Origin: Thalassiosira profunda | Taxonomy: Eukaryota > Bacillariophyta > Thalassiosirophyceae > Thalassiosirales > Thalassiosiraceae | Length of the DNA stretch: 13,902 bases | Reading direction: 5' to 3' | Assembly (NCBI GenBank): GCA_036939355.1 | Contig: JALLAP010000347.1 | Location: forward strand, 1 to 13,902 | Shown here: piece by piece, positions 12,579 through 13,902 of the stretch | How positions within the stretch are numbered: position 1 is the first letter of the stretch | How the letters are laid out: the number at the start of each line of letters is the position of its first letter | Position numbers and translations under genes: made by a program | The notes under the pieces: model-generated | The model's input: the letters and a program-made list of their open reading frames with translations, nothing else | Databases searched by the model: none | What the model was told of the DNA's origin: nothing

Positions 12579-13902
12579 ATGGGCCTCCTGGACCCCGCGT
12601 CGAAGGAGCCGCTCTTCCCCGCCGTCCTCCGGGAAATGGGGGACGCCACTGGTGGCGGTGGCGCAGAGGCGGACGTCGGCCCCTTCATCGGGGGCCGGGA
12701 AAACCCCGATCCCACCCCCGCCCACTCCCCCGTCGACGGTCCGCGCCTAACGGAATTCTGGGCGACGGCCCACGCGCTCAGCTGCCTCCGGCGGGGGGCG
12801 CTGTCGAGCTCGGTGGAGGTGACTTATAACGATGCCATGGCGACGTCGCTGGACGGACAGGTGCGTCGTATATTATTTGCCAGCATTAATAATATTGCCG
12901 AGCATGAGCAAAATTGACACTCATATCATTTTGCCGATGCACCGCTCGCTCGTTATTATTTGGCAGTCCTGCCTGCACGGAGAAATGACCAACGTCAGCG
13001 ACTACAACCGCGCGCTCCACCTGGATTTTGCGCGGAACGTGTTGGGAGGAAGCGGCGTGTGCTGTCACATTATTGATAGCGGAGGCATTGCAAACACAGA
13101 TGATGGCCGGGAGAGTGGAAAGGGATACAAGGCGGCATTTTGCATGCATTCGGGGAGCAAGGGGAGGAACACCACCTCGCGAGGACTGGCAACAGCGAGC
13201 GATCGACAAATGGAGACCATCGCTCGGTTGTCGGGCCGGCTTCTCTCATTGCAAACGGGCGTCCGCTCCGAGGATGCGCCCTTGCCATCGAGTCCGCCGC
13301 GGGGAGGAGAGCCGCCCGATCAACAAGGAGGATGGTTCCAACGTCCCCTCACACTGGCCAGCAAGGTGTCCCACGGGGTGAGCTGCGCCATCGATCGGGT
13401 CCTCGCGGCGTACGACGGCGACGACGACCGGTTCGGGCCGCGGCCCCTCGCGGGGACGGCGGGGGACGACGACTGCGACGACGCACTCTATAGATCGGCG
13501 TCGGTGGACGACGCGGACGACGGAGCGGACGATGCGGTGGCGGCCATGAACGGCCATGCCAACGAGGACGGGGCGTTGGGAAATGCCGACGAAGTGATCA
13601 GCCTCATGGTGGTGGCGTCGTGCTGTCGGCTCGTCCTCGATTATTTGCAAACGCAATCCAAGTACGAGCAAGGGGCGGGCGAGGACCCTTTGTTCCTGCG
13701 AGGACAGGAGGGGGGCATCGAGCGAGTCATGCTGCACCGGAGCGGGTGGGACGCGTGCTCGCTGGGGGGGCTTTGCCGGCGGGCGGGGACGCAGCGCGCC
13801 CGAGACGCATCGGAGTGCACCGAAGACGTGGACGCCATGAAATCGACGCGGCTCGGCGACATTCTTTCGCAGATGTCGCAGAAGGGCGTGGACCTCCTCG
13901 CG
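12579..13902 (+). CDS. 5' part of an unrecognised gene, two exons, running off the window
   Basis: Proposed join: 12579-12860, 12967-13902, giving 406 residues so far. ATG 12579 is the first ATG after an in-frame TAG at 12561. The phase-0 splice leads into a frame open for 312 codons to the window end, the longest open stretch here. The N-terminal exon (MGLLDPASKEPLFPAVLREMG) has a Gly/Pro-rich low-complexity part (about 25-55), then FWATAHALSCLRRG. Later parts include a Ser/Pro/Gly-rich linker, an Asp-rich acidic stretch (about 244-285), a hydrophobic helix (about 302-325; EVISLMVVASCCRLVLDYL) and LHRSGWDACSLGGLC further on. There is no signal peptide or clear transmembrane span. I do not recognise the family and assign no function. 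An additional in-frame intron inside the second exon cannot be excluded. Confidence 0.65.
12861..12966 (+). other. Intron of the right-hand gene (106 nt) with a duplicated acceptor-like sequence
   Basis: Donor GTGCGT at 12861 after CAG, acceptor TTTGGCAG ending at 12966. Unspliced, the frame stops at 12915-12917. The intron is A+T-rich relative to its exons. It holds a 13-mer TATTATTTGSCAG at 12871-12883 and again at 12954-12966 (12 of 13 identical), plus a 7-bp complementary pair GCAAAAT (12908-12914) and ATTTTGC (12928-12934) that could bring the ends closer. Confidence 0.7.

Noticed and set aside
1..13902. CRISPR arrays, tRNA or rRNA genes, transposons and prokaryotic operons
   Set aside because: No regular direct repeats with spacers, no cloverleaf or rRNA-like sequence, and no transposase or terminal repeats were seen. 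Intron-split genes and targeting peptides argue against a prokaryotic source.

Overview
The window is nuclear DNA from a eukaryote, most likely an alga with a secondary red-type plastid such as a photosynthetic stramenopile. Three things point this way. Most genes only make sense after removing short GT-AG introns (68 to 218 nt, seven placed here). One protein (4882-6782) carries a signal peptide, then a transit-like stretch, then a twin-arginine thylakoid signal, which suits a plastid with extra membranes. Two of the multidomain proteins have architectures I associate with protists. The species is not identified. The sequence looks G+C-rich and the genes are closely packed.

Layout from left to right: the 3' end of an unrecognised + strand gene (1-242); a 458 nt non-coding stretch; a four-exon + strand gene for an IQ-motif / PHD-ADD-like finger / SET-domain protein (701-4440); a 441 nt non-coding stretch with promoter-like motifs; a two-exon + strand gene for a plastid-targeted DUF4336 protein (4882-6782); then, tail to tail and only 63 bp away, a three-exon - strand gene joining a HAD-like domain, leucine-rich repeats and a 2-oxoglutarate/Fe(II) oxygenase domain (6846-9881); 361 nt non-coding; a single-exon - strand gene joining two BTB/T1 domains, a SAM domain and an RPA32-like OB fold (10243-12066); a 512 nt divergent promoter region with palindrome arrays; and the 5' part of a + strand gene of unknown function that runs off the window (12579-13902).

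The genes do not form an operon or an obvious pathway. Three of the products suggest chromatin, DNA or protein modification: a SET methyltransferase-like protein, a 2OG oxygenase-like protein and an RPA32-like protein. Adjacency in a eukaryotic genome is weak evidence of shared function. The most unusual object is the BTB-SAM-BTB-RPA32 fusion, which would physically link a Cullin-3-adaptor-type module to the middle subunit fold of the single-stranded-DNA-binding complex RPA. The second is the HAD-LRR-2OG oxygenase fusion.

All exon joins are inferred from splice consensus, frame continuity and protein family continuity. No transcript evidence was available.
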